Positions 9,226-18,527 of a DNA stretch of 64,000 nucleotides are shown here, in pieces. Positions within the stretch are counted from its first letter, which is position 1, and each line of letters begins with the position of its first letter. The notes under the pieces were generated by a model, which was given only the letters and a program-made list of their open reading frames with translations, made no database searches and was not told where the DNA came from. A program made the position numbers and the translations under genes. Source of the stretch: Lachnospiraceae bacterium (GTDB lineage: Bacteria; Bacillota; Clostridia; Lachnospirales; Lachnospiraceae); NCBI GenBank assembly GCA_949383255.1, contig CASJPF010000006.1:62001-126000 (forward strand). Direction: 5' to 3'.

Positions 9226-10308
9226 ATGAAGAGAATTATTTTATTTATCAGCTCGCTGCAAAAGGGTGGGTCTGAGCGCGTCATGGTAAATCTGGCAGAA
9301 TATTTTTTGCGACAGAATTATGATGTGATTCTTGTGACGCAATATCAAAGGGACAAAGAATATAGTATTTCTCCAAAGATACATCGTGTGTATTCAGAGC
9401 CAGATGAATCCATGCTTCAAGGAGGACGAATCCGAAACTTTTGTGTTCGGTTTCACACACTTAGAAAACTGTGGAAGACATACAGACCAGACGTGATTTT
9501 ATCGTTCCTTGGAAAGAATAATTTGATGGCAGTGGCGGCGGCAGCATTTTTGCCAATAAAGGTAGCTGTCTCTGTAAGAGGGGAGCCAACAATGGAATAT
9601 GAGGGCAAATTTATGCAGTCTATTGCAAAAATTGTCTTCCGCTTTGCAGATGGCGTTATCCTTCAGACAGAACAGGCAAGTCAGTTTTTTCCAAGGGCAG
9701 TCCGAAGAAAAAGTGTTATTTTGTCAAATCCACTCAATCCACAATTTATAGGAAGAAAAGTCTGTGCCAATAGAGAGGACTTGATTGTGGCAGCAGGCAG
9801 ACTTGACGAAAACAAAAATCATATCATGCTCATTCATGCTTTTGGTAGAATTGCAGAGGAATATCCAACCGTAAAATTAGTGATTTATGGGGAAGGAGCG
9901 CTTCGTACAAAGTTGGAGACATTGATTGCAGAGAAGGGGCTGACAGATAGGGTTTCTATGCCAGGGAATGTAAATGATATTGCGGATAGGATTGGAAAGG
10001 CTAGAATTTTTACATTGACTTCCAACACAGAGGGTATGCCAAATTCCATTATGGAGGCAATGGCACTTGGAATTCCTGTGATTGCTACAGACTGCCCCTG
10101 CGGAGGACCAGCAGCACTGATTGAACATGGTGTTAATGGCCTGCTTGTACCAGTTGGAGATGCTTTTGCGCTTGCTGATGCTTTTCGCAGAATCTTTGAA
10201 GACAAAGATTTTGAGCAGAAACTGCGCGAGAATGCGCACAAGATTACAGAGATGTTGGCACCAGAACAAGTAAACAAACAATGGGAAGACTATTTAAGTC
10301 AACTATAA
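9226..10308 (+). CDS. GT4-type glycosyltransferase
   Basis: A 360-residue GT-B glycosyltransferase with the N-terminal loop SSLQKGGSERVMVNLAEY, the donor-domain start VAAGRLDENKNH and the E-x7-E segment EGMPNSIME. It shares GGP and NGLLVPVGD motifs with the GT4 gene upstream of asnB, so the three genes look like a duplicated transferase pair around an amidotransferase. It is the last gene of the left-hand block; a two-hairpin repeat and a Rho-independent terminator follow within about 130 bases. Confidence 0.87.
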   Translation: MKRIILFISSLQKGGSERVMVNLAEYFLRQNYDVILVTQYQRDKEYSISPKIHRVYSEPDESMLQGGRIRNFCVRFHTLRKLWKTYRPDVILSFLGKNNLMAVAAAAFLPIKVAVSVRGEPTMEYEGKFMQSIAKIVFRFADGVILQTEQASQFFPRAVRRKSVILSNPLNPQFIGRKVCANREDLIVAAGRLDENKNHIMLIHAFGRIAEEYPTVKLVIYGEGALRTKLETLIAEKGLTDRVSMPGNVNDIADRIGKARIFTLTSNTEGMPNSIMEAMALGIPVIATDCPCGGPAALIEHGVNGLLVPVGDAFALADAFRRIFEDKDFEQKLRENAHKITEMLAPEQVNKQWEDYLSQL

Positions 10309-10313
10309 AACAA

Positions 10314-10399
10314 ATAATCGAGCAGGGGACGTTCATCTTCCCTATTTGCGCGCTGGGCGTCTGTCAGCCTTGCTGACAGACTTCATTTGGACGCCCAAG
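10314..10399 (+). repeat. Two-hairpin intergenic repeat, family 1, copy A
   Basis: It starts ATAATCGAG a few bases after the GT4 stop. It continues into a GC-rich hairpin with outer arms GGGCGTC and GACGCCC and an inner stem GTCAGC/GCTGAC, with a bulge containing TTCATTT on the 3' side. A second copy lies in inverted orientation just downstream of the hybrid kinase gene, so both have the same orientation relative to the gene they follow. Confidence 0.75.
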
Positions 10400-10404
10400 T
10401 AGAT

Positions 10405-10435
10405 AAAAAGGAGCTTGTATAAAGTTCCTTTTTTT
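10405..10435 (+). terminator. Rho-independent terminator
   Basis: A ten-pair stem AAAGGAGCTT/AAGTTCCTTT with one G-T pair and a short loop, followed by a run of T. It would end transcription of the left glycan block after the last GT4 gene. Confidence 0.75.
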
Positions 10436-10480
10436 ATTTCTAAAGAAACAATAAAATAATAAAATGACCATAAGTCATTA

Positions 10481-10509
10481 TTGAAAAAACAAAGACAATA
10501 TACTATACT
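10481..10509 (+). promoter_or_regulatory. Putative sigma-A promoter for the MMPL unit
   Basis: TTGAAA and TATACT are separated by 17 bases in an AT-rich stretch after the terminator, about 140 bases before the MMPL start. One base differs from each consensus hexamer. It would drive the MMPL and surface-protein genes together. Confidence 0.5.
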
Positions 10510-10649
10510 ATACGGCATAAGGATAATTTATGATATAGCGATGGTATGGTTATTAAAGGAGAGAAAATAGTGTGAAAAATAAATTTTTTGCACGGCAAAT
10601 TTGTGCTTACGCCCAAATTCGCAGATTTTGGTAAGAATGGAGGATTTTT

Positions 10650-13142
10650 ATGGACGAACAATCCAAAAAAAGCGGTGAGGAGGGCGGATTTATGATTAAA
10701 ATCGCCACCTTTATCGTTGACAGACGCAATTTGTTTTTTCTGCTGTTCGGAATTGCACTGATTTTTTCCGTGTTTTCTATGAACTGGGTGTCAGTGGAGA
10801 ATGCGCTCTCGGCATATTTGCCGGATACGACGGAGACAAGTCAGGGATTGGACCGCATGGAGGAACAGTTTATCACCTATGGCACCGCAAAAGTAATGGT
10901 GACAAATATTCCTTATGAAGAGGCGGATAAAATTTATCAGGAATTGCAGGAATTGAACAGTATTATTATGCTGGATTTTGATAATTCCAAGGAGCATTAC
11001 AACAACTTTTCAGCATTGTACAGCATTACATTTGGTTATGAGGAGACAGATGACAGGGCACTTGAGGCGCTAGATGAGGTCCGGAGTGTACTAGAAGGTT
11101 ATGATACCTACATATCAACTGCTATGGGAGATGCGTCAGCGGAACAGTTGGCAAAAGAGATGTCGGTAATCAGTGTGTTAGTTGCAATTGTGGTAGTATC
11201 TGTTTTGCTGTTTACCTCGCAGACGTGGGCGGAAGTGCCAGTTTTACTTTTGACATTCTGCTCGGCTGCACTGATAACCAAAGGAACAAACTTTATGATG
11301 GGAACAATTTCCTTTGTCTCAGATTCGGTTACGATCGTATTACAACTTGCGCTGTCAGTGGATTATGCGGTGATTTTCTGTAATCGCTATAAGGAAGAAC
11401 ACCAAACACTTGGCATTCGAGAGGCGGATATTGTTGCGCTCAGCAAGGCGATTCCAGAAATATTTTCAAGCTCGTTAACGACTATGGGCGGACTGATTGC
11501 TATGATGTTTATGCAGTTTGGAATAGGAAGTGATATGGCACTTTGTCTAATTAGAGCAATCTTACTAAGTTTACTCGCAGTATTTTTGCTGATGCCGGGG
11601 TTAATTATGCTCTTTGGCAAGGCGATGGATAAGACAAAACACAAGAGTTTTATTCCAGATATCCCTTTTGTTGGAAAGTTTGCTTACAAGACACGTTTTA
11701 TTATTCCGCCCTTGTTTGTTGTTGTGTTGGTGGGGGCTTATATTATCCAATCACATTGCCCTTATGTGTATGGTTACACACAGCTTGAAACACCTGTTCA
11801 GAGTGATGCAATGATTGTGGATGAGATGATTGAGGAAAGCTTTGGCGCTGAAAACTTTGTGGCGCTTGTCGTTCCGGCTGGAAATTATGAGAAGGAAAGG
11901 AAACTGCTAAAAGAATTAGATGCAAGACCAGAAGTAGACCATTCGCAGGGACTTGCCAATACAGAGGCAATGGATGGTTATATGTTGACTGACAAGCTGA
12001 CTGCTAGAGATTTCTCAGAGCTTTTGGAGCTTGACTATGAGATTGCAGAGCTGTTGTATATGGCGTATGCTGTAAATGATGAGAATTACGCCAAGATTGT
12101 CAATGGTTTTTCCAATTATAGTGTTCCGCTAATCGATATTTTTATGTTTTTGTATGATGAAGTGGATGAGGGGTATGTCACACTGGATGATGATTTGATG
12201 GAGACGCTTGAAGATGCGCACACCAAGATGCAAATTGCACTAGATCAATTGCAGGGAGAGCGCTACAGCCGTATGCTGATTTACTTGACGTTACCAGAAG
12301 AAGGGGAGGAGACATTTGCCTTTTTGGATGAGATGCACGAGATTGCAGGGCAGTATTATGACAAGGCAGAAGTGTTGGTTCCTGGAGAATCAACCAGCCA
12401 ATATGATTTGTACAAGACATTTCAACGGGACAATACTGTAGTCAATGTCGTTTCGATTCTTGCCGTTTTGGTCGTACTGTTATTTACCTTTATGTCAGCG
12501 GGTATGCCAGTGCTTTTAATTGCAGTGATTCAGGGCGTGATTTGGGTGAATTTTTCTTTCCCTTCTGTGGAACAGAAAAATGTATTTTTCTTGAGCGCGA
12601 TGATTGTTTCTTCTATTCAGATGGGTGCCAACATTGACTATGCAATTGTTATCTCGGGTAGATTCTTGGAAATCAAGGATAAAATGTCAAAGAAAGATGC
12701 AATTATTGAGACAATGAACTTTGCATTTCCAACAATAGTCACTTCGGGCACAATGCTTGCGCTGGCAGGAATCTTTATTGGTCAGATGTCTTCTGATGGC
12801 GCGGTTTGCGGCATCGGTCAGTGTTTGGGCAGAGGAACAATTCTCTCGATTTTTACTGTAATGTTTGTGCTGCCGCAGATTTTGTTGCTCGGTGAGAAGA
12901 TTATAGACAGAACTTCCTTTGCAGTGTCCATTCCACTAAAAATGGAGCGCGCGAGTGGTCTAATGCGCGTTGACGGCAGAGTGCAAGGACAGATTAATGG
13001 TACAATTATTGGTGAAGTACATGGTCTTGTGCGCGGTGATGCCAATCTGTTTGTTAATATGGGCAAGCTTGAGATGCGTGAGGATAATGGGAGCAGCTTA
13101 AAGGAACTGATAGAGAAAGAAGAAGGTGAGAAGGATGCATAA
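10650..13142 (+). CDS. MMPL/RND-family membrane transporter with tetrapeptide-repeat tail
   Basis: An 830-residue transporter with two halves of the MMPL type. A first membrane helix lies near residues 27-47, followed by an extracellular loop, a cluster of about five helices (residues 175-330), a second loop, and a second cluster (residues 595-750). Each cluster contains the DYA signature of the family, VDYAVIFCNRY and IDYAIVISGRF. Such proteins move lipids or glycolipids using the proton gradient. The last 60 residues are unusual: six tandem x-V/I-x-G tetrads from RVDG to LVRG, then an acidic end, predicted to face the cytoplasm. Two starts have ribosome sites; the inner ATG at 10692 (MIKIATF) is equally possible. 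The stop overlaps the next gene. Confidence 0.85.
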   Translation: MDEQSKKSGEEGGFMIKIATFIVDRRNLFFLLFGIALIFSVFSMNWVSVENALSAYLPDTTETSQGLDRMEEQFITYGTAKVMVTNIPYEEADKIYQELQELNSIIMLDFDNSKEHYNNFSALYSITFGYEETDDRALEALDEVRSVLEGYDTYISTAMGDASAEQLAKEMSVISVLVAIVVVSVLLFTSQTWAEVPVLLLTFCSAALITKGTNFMMGTISFVSDSVTIVLQLALSVDYAVIFCNRYKEEHQTLGIREADIVALSKAIPEIFSSSLTTMGGLIAMMFMQFGIGSDMALCLIRAILLSLLAVFLLMPGLIMLFGKAMDKTKHKSFIPDIPFVGKFAYKTRFIIPPLFVVVLVGAYIIQSHCPYVYGYTQLETPVQSDAMIVDEMIEESFGAENFVALVVPAGNYEKERKLLKELDARPEVDHSQGLANTEAMDGYMLTDKLTARDFSELLELDYEIAELLYMAYAVNDENYAKIVNGFSNYSVPLIDIFMFLYDEVDEGYVTLDDDLMETLEDAHTKMQIALDQLQGERYSRMLIYLTLPEEGEETFAFLDEMHEIAGQYYDKAEVLVPGESTSQYDLYKTFQRDNTVVNVVSILAVLVVLLFTFMSAGMPVLLIAVIQGVIWVNFSFPSVEQKNVFFLSAMIVSSIQMGANIDYAIVISGRFLEIKDKMSKKDAIIETMNFAFPTIVTSGTMLALAGIFIGQMSSDGAVCGIGQCLGRGTILSIFTVMFVLPQILLLGEKIIDRTSFAVSIPLKMERASGLMRVDGRVQGQINGTIIGEVHGLVRGDANLFVNMGKLEMREDNGSSLKELIEKEEGEKDA

Positions 13143-16100
13143 AATGTGTGAGCAAATCCTAGCACTGGCTTTGGCAGCAGCCATGATAGTCAGTATGATT
13201 CCAGTACATAACGTTAGGGCCGCGGAGCAAACAAAGGAAGCGTCAAGTGCTTCTGATGAGATTCAATATGAACGGATTGACATTGCCTCACCAGAACAGT
13301 TTGCAGACTTCGCATCAAAGTGTTTTCTTGACGCATGGTCAAAAGATAAGTATGTCAGCCTAAAGACAGACATTGACCTTACGGGGATAGAAATTAGCAG
13401 CATTCCTGTATTTAACGGCATTTTTGATGGTGTTGGTCACACAATTTCTGGGTTTGACTGTCAGGGAGACGGATATGTTGTGGGGCTATTTCGCTATGTA
13501 GAACGAGATGGTGTTATTCAAAATTTAACATTAAAGGGCGATATTACTTCTGAAAATGAACAGGAATGTATTGGCGGTATTGTGGGAGTGAATCACGGTA
13601 CAATTAAAAATTGTGTATTTCAAGGAACTGTGAGCGGACGCGATACCGTAGGTGGAATTGCTGGCATTAATGAGCGTACAGGAACTATTGCAGGATGCTC
13701 TGTAAAAGGAAGGATTACTGGTTATTATTCAACAGGTGGCGTTGTGGGTATCAATCATGGTGCACTAAATTACTGTACAAACAGAGCAGGTATCAATGAT
13801 GACAGCGCATGGGTTGCACAAGATGATGAGATGGGAACTGGGTTAGGAATTATTGAGAGTCTTACGGCGTACGAGGACAGTGAATTATATAGTGGTGTTG
13901 ATACGGGGGGTATTGCAGGCTTTTCTGATGGTATAATATCGCGGTGCACCAATCACGGCACAGTAGGATACGAACATACAGGCTATAATATTGGCGGTAT
14001 TGCTGGACGGCAGTCTGGTATTATATCACTTTCTGCAAATCAGGGTACCGTCTATGGTCGCAAGGATATTGGCGGTATTGTGGGACAGATGGAACCATAT
14101 ATTGAAATTAACGAAGCAGAATCGTTGCGCAATGCAATCAATAAGCTGCATGATTTGGTGGAAAAGACAATTGATGATATGGATGCGGCAGGAGATGGGA
14201 TTAAGCGTGATGTGGATACAATGCAGTCTTATGCAGACAGTGCAATTGATTCTGGAGATGAACTTGTCACACAAATTACAGATTTTACCGATAATAATGT
14301 AGCGGAAATCAATTCTGTTACAGGACGTATGGAACATATAATTGATTTGCTTCCAGATATTTTAGACAATGTATCAGAGGCTGGAAAGGCGATGAATGGT
14401 CTAAATGATGTGGCAAAACAGTTGACCAAAGATTTGGATGTTCTTGGAAAATTAGACGATTCCTCATACAATGAGATGGATTACAGTCGACTTACGCTGC
14501 TTTCAACAGTCGGCGGAACAGTTACAACAGACAGTGCCAATCCGGCGGCGAATGATACAGTGATTATCACTGTTAAACCAGATGAGGGGTATCAATTAAA
14601 AGAGGACTCCTTAACTGTGACAGACAAAAAAGGAAAAAAGATTGGGATTTCGACCGTGAGTGACAGGGAGGATCAGTATACTTTTGTAATGCCAAAAGCA
14701 AATGTCAAGATAAAAGCGGAGTTTGTATACAAGGGAGCGTTTCTTGTAAAGTCAACTGCAGGCGGACATGTCACAACAACGCAAAATGGCAATCAGGTGA
14801 CTTTTAAGGCATCTGCTTCTGGGGGATACCAGTTTGATTCCTTTCAAGTAAATGGAAGCACTTATTCAGGGACTGTGACAGCAGATCATGAGATAACACT
14901 TGACCGACAGATAGATATAAAAGATAATATATCGACAGTGGTCGAGGCAGTATTTACAAAAACTGCGGCGGCGGTACATCGGATTACAGTTCGGTCGGGA
15001 ACCGGCGGAACCGCGTATATAACAGGAGGAAACACCGCTGCGGCAGGAGAGAATGTCACAGTTCATATTACAACAAGACCAAATTATCAGTACAAGGAAA
15101 TGCGGATAAATGGCAGTAAAGTTACACCGACGCAGAGCAATTCTGATGCGAATGAGTGGAGTTTCACAATGCCAGACTCTGATGCAGAGGTAGAAATACT
15201 GTTTCAATATCAGTATGATAGTGATTCGGACAGACGTATTTATGCGGAATCCAATGTTGGAGGAACAGTAACTGCCACAAAGGCATCAGACGGGGTTAGC
15301 TATACAATTACAATTGTACCAGAAGAAGGGTATGATGTCTCAGAGGAAGCTGCACTGGAATTCCAAAAGCTTCCGGGGGGAGCAGTATCAGGGGATGACA
15401 CCGTGGAAAACGATGTAAGTTCAGATGTGAATCTGCAAGATGAGACGATTACAGACAAAGAAAATAATAATGAATCAATGCCAGAAAGTACAGACAGCAG
15501 TCAAGAGGAGCCTGTTGAAGTAAGCAGTAGAGATACATTAGAGACAGAGAGTACGAACCATAATGAACAAGAGTCTTCAGAGGAAAATAACAAAGATATT
15601 GCAGAGATAGAAAGTACAGACAGCAGTCAAGAGGAGTCTCTTGAAGTAAGTAGTGGGGATACATTAGAGACAGAGAGTGCGGATAGCAGTGAAAGTTTAA
15701 CCGACAAGGAAGCGGAAGAAACTACTTTTGGGACGGAGAATGCTTTTGTCGAGGAACTTGAAACACAAGAGTCTATGTTTAATTTAGGGGATAACATTTC
15801 CGCAAACACAATATCGTCTGACCAGATTCCTAAAAGTGGGTTGGAAAAGGGAGAGAGTGAGCAAACTTATAAGTATGTTGTAAAACTTGAAAATACAGAC
15901 CCAAACAAATATATTGCTTTTGTTACTTTTGTAAAAAAGGAAGATACTTCAACGGATATTGGCACTACCTACAATATTACAACAGTATCCAGCACTGGCG
16001 GATCTGTAGCGGTTGATATTTCAAGTGCTAAGGCGGGAAATAAAGTCTATGTGACGCCAGTGTCAAACAATGGTTATATTCTTAGCCAGATAACAGTAAA

Positions 16101-18450
16101 TGGAGAGACACCAAGTCTTGAGCGTGATGGAAAACGATATTCTTTTATAATGCCAGATAAAGCGGTGGAAGTTATAGCGCTGTTTGAACCAATTGACATT
16201 GTATTGAAGTCCAATTTTAGCGGTGACGCTACCTACTCAGGCAATGCACAGGGAAAGGTGACTCTTACAGCGAAGCCAAGCGTTTCCTATACGGTCAAAA
16301 GCATTCAAGTCACAGATGCAGACGGCAAAAAGTTGTCTGTTTCCAGAAAACAGAGTGGTTCCTATCTTTATGAATTTGATATTACTAAGTTGTCAAAGGC
16401 ACCTTGCACAGTGAATATTTCTTTTCAGAAACAGAACAAAGAACAGGCAGTCAATACATCTAAGACCAATATTGATGACGCAATTGATGAGTTGACACAG
16501 GCGTCAGATCAAGTGCAGAAGTCCATCAATCATATTAAGAGTATTGTACAAAAGTCAGATGGTTCTTATAAAAGTTGGGAAACGCTCACGAATGAAGAAC
16601 AACAAGCGATTGTGACAGAGGTGTTAAATCTAGTGGAATCGCTAGGAACAATGTCAACATCAGCATCTGCAATTTTGAGCAGTCTAACTACGATCTATAA
16701 TATTGTTGCCCCTTATACATCGGATGCGGCGAAGGCGGCAAAGAGCGATTTAGAGAAAGCGACGAACCAAATTCAGGATATGCTTGATGCACTTCGGTCA
16801 GCGAACAATGGCATCAAAGGAATTGTGAACTATATGAATGTGCAGCCAGATGTCCGCTTTTCTCAACTAGGGGATGCATTTGACGCAACGAAGGAGAATT
16901 TTCATAATCAGTTAAAAGGACTGTCAAACAGTATTAAATCATTAAGTGACAATGCAGCAAGTTATTCTGACAGAATTAATGATGATCTTAGAGCGGTTAA
17001 CGACCAACTAAATGTTGTGTTTAATCTGTTGGCGGACCGCATGGTGGATATGGAGAATCTAAGCATAGAGGAACTGTATGAAGATGTTGATGACGATAAG
17101 ATTGATACGATTACAACAGGGCGAACTGATGCGTGTACCAATAAAGGTATTGTAAAGGGAGATATTAATGTAGGAGGCATTGCAGGCGCCATGTCCATTG
17201 ATGAGGAAGATCCTGAGGATAGTGCTGCGGGCACAGTGGACTATAAGATTGGCAGACGCTTTATTATGAAATGCCTTGTGACAGGCAGCGTGAATGAAGG
17301 CTATATCACTGCCAAAAAAAATGGGGCAGGCGGTATTTGTGGTTATATGAATCATGGTATTATAATGGATTCCGAATGCTATGGCAGTGTGGAGAGCACA
17401 GAAGGAGACTATGTGGGAGGCATCTGTGGCGAATCCTTTACTATTATTAAAAATTGTTATGCACTGTGTTCTGTCAATGGCAATAAAAATGTAGGGGGGA
17501 TTGCAGGATATGCGCAAACGCTAAAAAATTGTTATGCAATGGCGGATGTACAATCTGCAAATGGCAGGGCAGGCGCCATTGCAGGTCAAGTGGCTGACTA
17601 TGAGGAGATGGATATTGACGCGCAGGAACAGGGAGCCAAAATTGTTGGAAATTACTATGTGGGTGATGAGATTCATGGAATTGATGATATTAGTTATATT
17701 GGTGTGGCAGAGCCAATTCGTTATGAGGATTTGTTGACGGTAGAGCAGCTTCCCACACAGTTTTGGCATCTTAAAGTGATTTACAAGATTGAGGATACTT
17801 ATCTTGGTTCTGAGGAAGTAAAATATGGTGAGAAACTTGACCAATTAAATTTTCCACAGATTCCTACAAAAGAAGGTTTCTATGGGGCTTGGCCGGATGT
17901 CTCTAATCAGACAATGCACGGAACAATTGTGGTGGAGGCAGTGTATAAGGATAATGTGACTGTAGTACAGAGCAGTGGCGATCACAATGATGTAGAGGAA
18001 GGCATATGGAAGAAACCATATGCTTTGGTGGAAGATATTTTTACAGAAAATACAATATTAAATGTGAAAGTAAGCGATATGGTACCGCCGGAGGAAGCGG
18101 TTGGAAAGCAGAGTGTAGTGTATGAAGTCATTCTGGAAAATGGTGGTATTAAGGAGACAGATTCCTTTGCACTGCGCATTTTAAATCCATATGAAGACGC
18201 AGTTCTCTATGAATATCTGGATGGAGTATGGATAGAGCAAGAGGGCAAGAGCAGAGGACAATATTTGCAGGTTGACATGACAGGCACACAAGCGTATTTC
18301 TGTGTTGTGGAAAATAAGGCTGATATAGCATTGATCGTTGGCTATGTAGCAGGTGCAGTGACAGCAGTATTTCTCTTAATTATTGTTGTTAAGAAAGGAA
18401 AAGCACACAGGAAAAAGAAAAGACAAAAGAAGCAAGAAAAAATAGATTAA
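13135..18450 (+). CDS. Giant GLUG / InlB-repeat / coiled-coil surface protein with C-terminal membrane anchor
   Basis: About 1771 residues. Residues 1-29 form a signal peptide. GLUG-type repeats (GGIVGVNHG, GGIAGIN, GGVVGINHG) occupy about 85-322, a helical coiled-coil region 324-452, and four divergent InlB/Flg_new-like beta repeats (STVGGTVT, SGTGGTAY, SNVGGTVT) 452-745. An acidic Ser/Thr/Glu linker spans 750-900. After it the order reverses: beta repeats 946-1100, coiled coil 1103-1322 and GLUG repeats 1326-1516. A membrane helix near 1731-1752 and a lysine-rich tail end the protein; there is no LPxTG. The start chosen is the ATG overlapping the MMPL stop by eight bases; a GTG nine bases upstream is also possible. 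It is probably an adhesin or an envelope partner of the MMPL protein. Confidence 0.75.
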   Translation: MHKMCEQILALALAAAMIVSMIPVHNVRAAEQTKEASSASDEIQYERIDIASPEQFADFASKCFLDAWSKDKYVSLKTDIDLTGIEISSIPVFNGIFDGVGHTISGFDCQGDGYVVGLFRYVERDGVIQNLTLKGDITSENEQECIGGIVGVNHGTIKNCVFQGTVSGRDTVGGIAGINERTGTIAGCSVKGRITGYYSTGGVVGINHGALNYCTNRAGINDDSAWVAQDDEMGTGLGIIESLTAYEDSELYSGVDTGGIAGFSDGIISRCTNHGTVGYEHTGYNIGGIAGRQSGIISLSANQGTVYGRKDIGGIVGQMEPYIEINEAESLRNAINKLHDLVEKTIDDMDAAGDGIKRDVDTMQSYADSAIDSGDELVTQITDFTDNNVAEINSVTGRMEHIIDLLPDILDNVSEAGKAMNGLNDVAKQLTKDLDVLGKLDDSSYNEMDYSRLTLLSTVGGTVTTDSANPAANDTVIITVKPDEGYQLKEDSLTVTDKKGKKIGISTVSDREDQYTFVMPKANVKIKAEFVYKGAFLVKSTAGGHVTTTQNGNQVTFKASASGGYQFDSFQVNGSTYSGTVTADHEITLDRQIDIKDNISTVVEAVFTKTAAAVHRITVRSGTGGTAYITGGNTAAAGENVTVHITTRPNYQYKEMRINGSKVTPTQSNSDANEWSFTMPDSDAEVEILFQYQYDSDSDRRIYAESNVGGTVTATKASDGVSYTITIVPEEGYDVSEEAALEFQKLPGGAVSGDDTVENDVSSDVNLQDETITDKENNNESMPESTDSSQEEPVEVSSRDTLETESTNHNEQESSEENNKDIAEIESTDSSQEESLEVSSGDTLETESADSSESLTDKEAEETTFGTENAFVEELETQESMFNLGDNISANTISSDQIPKSGLEKGESEQTYKYVVKLENTDPNKYIAFVTFVKKEDTSTDIGTTYNITTVSSTGGSVAVDISSAKAGNKVYVTPVSNNGYILSQITVNGETPSLERDGKRYSFIMPDKAVEVIALFEPIDIVLKSNFSGDATYSGNAQGKVTLTAKPSVSYTVKSIQVTDADGKKLSVSRKQSGSYLYEFDITKLSKAPCTVNISFQKQNKEQAVNTSKTNIDDAIDELTQASDQVQKSINHIKSIVQKSDGSYKSWETLTNEEQQAIVTEVLNLVESLGTMSTSASAILSSLTTIYNIVAPYTSDAAKAAKSDLEKATNQIQDMLDALRSANNGIKGIVNYMNVQPDVRFSQLGDAFDATKENFHNQLKGLSNSIKSLSDNAASYSDRINDDLRAVNDQLNVVFNLLADRMVDMENLSIEELYEDVDDDKIDTITTGRTDACTNKGIVKGDINVGGIAGAMSIDEEDPEDSAAGTVDYKIGRRFIMKCLVTGSVNEGYITAKKNGAGGICGYMNHGIIMDSECYGSVESTEGDYVGGICGESFTIIKNCYALCSVNGNKNVGGIAGYAQTLKNCYAMADVQSANGRAGAIAGQVADYEEMDIDAQEQGAKIVGNYYVGDEIHGIDDISYIGVAEPIRYEDLLTVEQLPTQFWHLKVIYKIEDTYLGSEEVKYGEKLDQLNFPQIPTKEGFYGAWPDVSNQTMHGTIVVEAVYKDNVTVVQSSGDHNDVEEGIWKKPYALVEDIFTENTILNVKVSDMVPPEEAVGKQSVVYEVILENGGIKETDSFALRILNPYEDAVLYEYLDGVWIEQEGKSRGQYLQVDMTGTQAYFCVVENKADIALIVGYVAGAVTAVFLLIIVVKKGKAHRKKKRQKKQEKID
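15484..15552 (+). repeat. 69-base direct repeat in the acidic linker, copy 1
   Basis: By hand alignment it matches the copy 57 bases downstream at 64 of 69 positions. It encodes the linker segment ESTDSSQEEPVEVSS and the following DTLETES. The copy is in frame, so gain or loss would change linker length without breaking the gene. Confidence 0.85.
15610..15678 (+). repeat. 69-base direct repeat in the acidic linker, copy 2
   Basis: Second in-frame copy, encoding ESTDSSQEESLEVSS and DTLETES. The five differences from copy 1 are clustered in two short patches, pointing to a fairly recent duplication. Confidence 0.85.
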
Positions 18451-18527
18451 TTAGACGCCAATGCGCATACAAAGCCCCGTACAGCGGAAAATGCTATACG
18501 GGGATTTATATGCGCACGGGTGTCTAA
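18451..18527. terminator. Large nested inverted repeat after the surface-protein gene
   Basis: It begins at the base after the stop codon. Three collinear stems can nest: TTAGACGCC with GGGTGTCTAA, TGCGCATA with TATGCGCA, and CCCCGTA with TACGGGG. The innermost loop contains AGC/GCT. There is no long T-run on either strand, so it could be a weak bidirectional terminator between convergent genes or an RNA 3'-end protection element. Confidence 0.6.

Larger units (their letters stand above)
10309..10649. other. Non-coding junction: repeat, terminator and promoter
   Basis: No credible gene lies here. In order it holds palindromic repeat family 1 copy A, a Rho-independent terminator, an AT-rich stretch with a sigma-A-type promoter, a GGAG-like site at about 10557, and an untranslated leader with a possible GCACGGC...GTGC hairpin before the MMPL start. 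It separates the left glycan block from the MMPL unit. Confidence 0.6.

Noticed and set aside
13926..14100. A possible frameshift in the GLUG region of the surface protein.
   Set aside because: The frame stays open and the GGI-G repeat spacing is kept on both sides.
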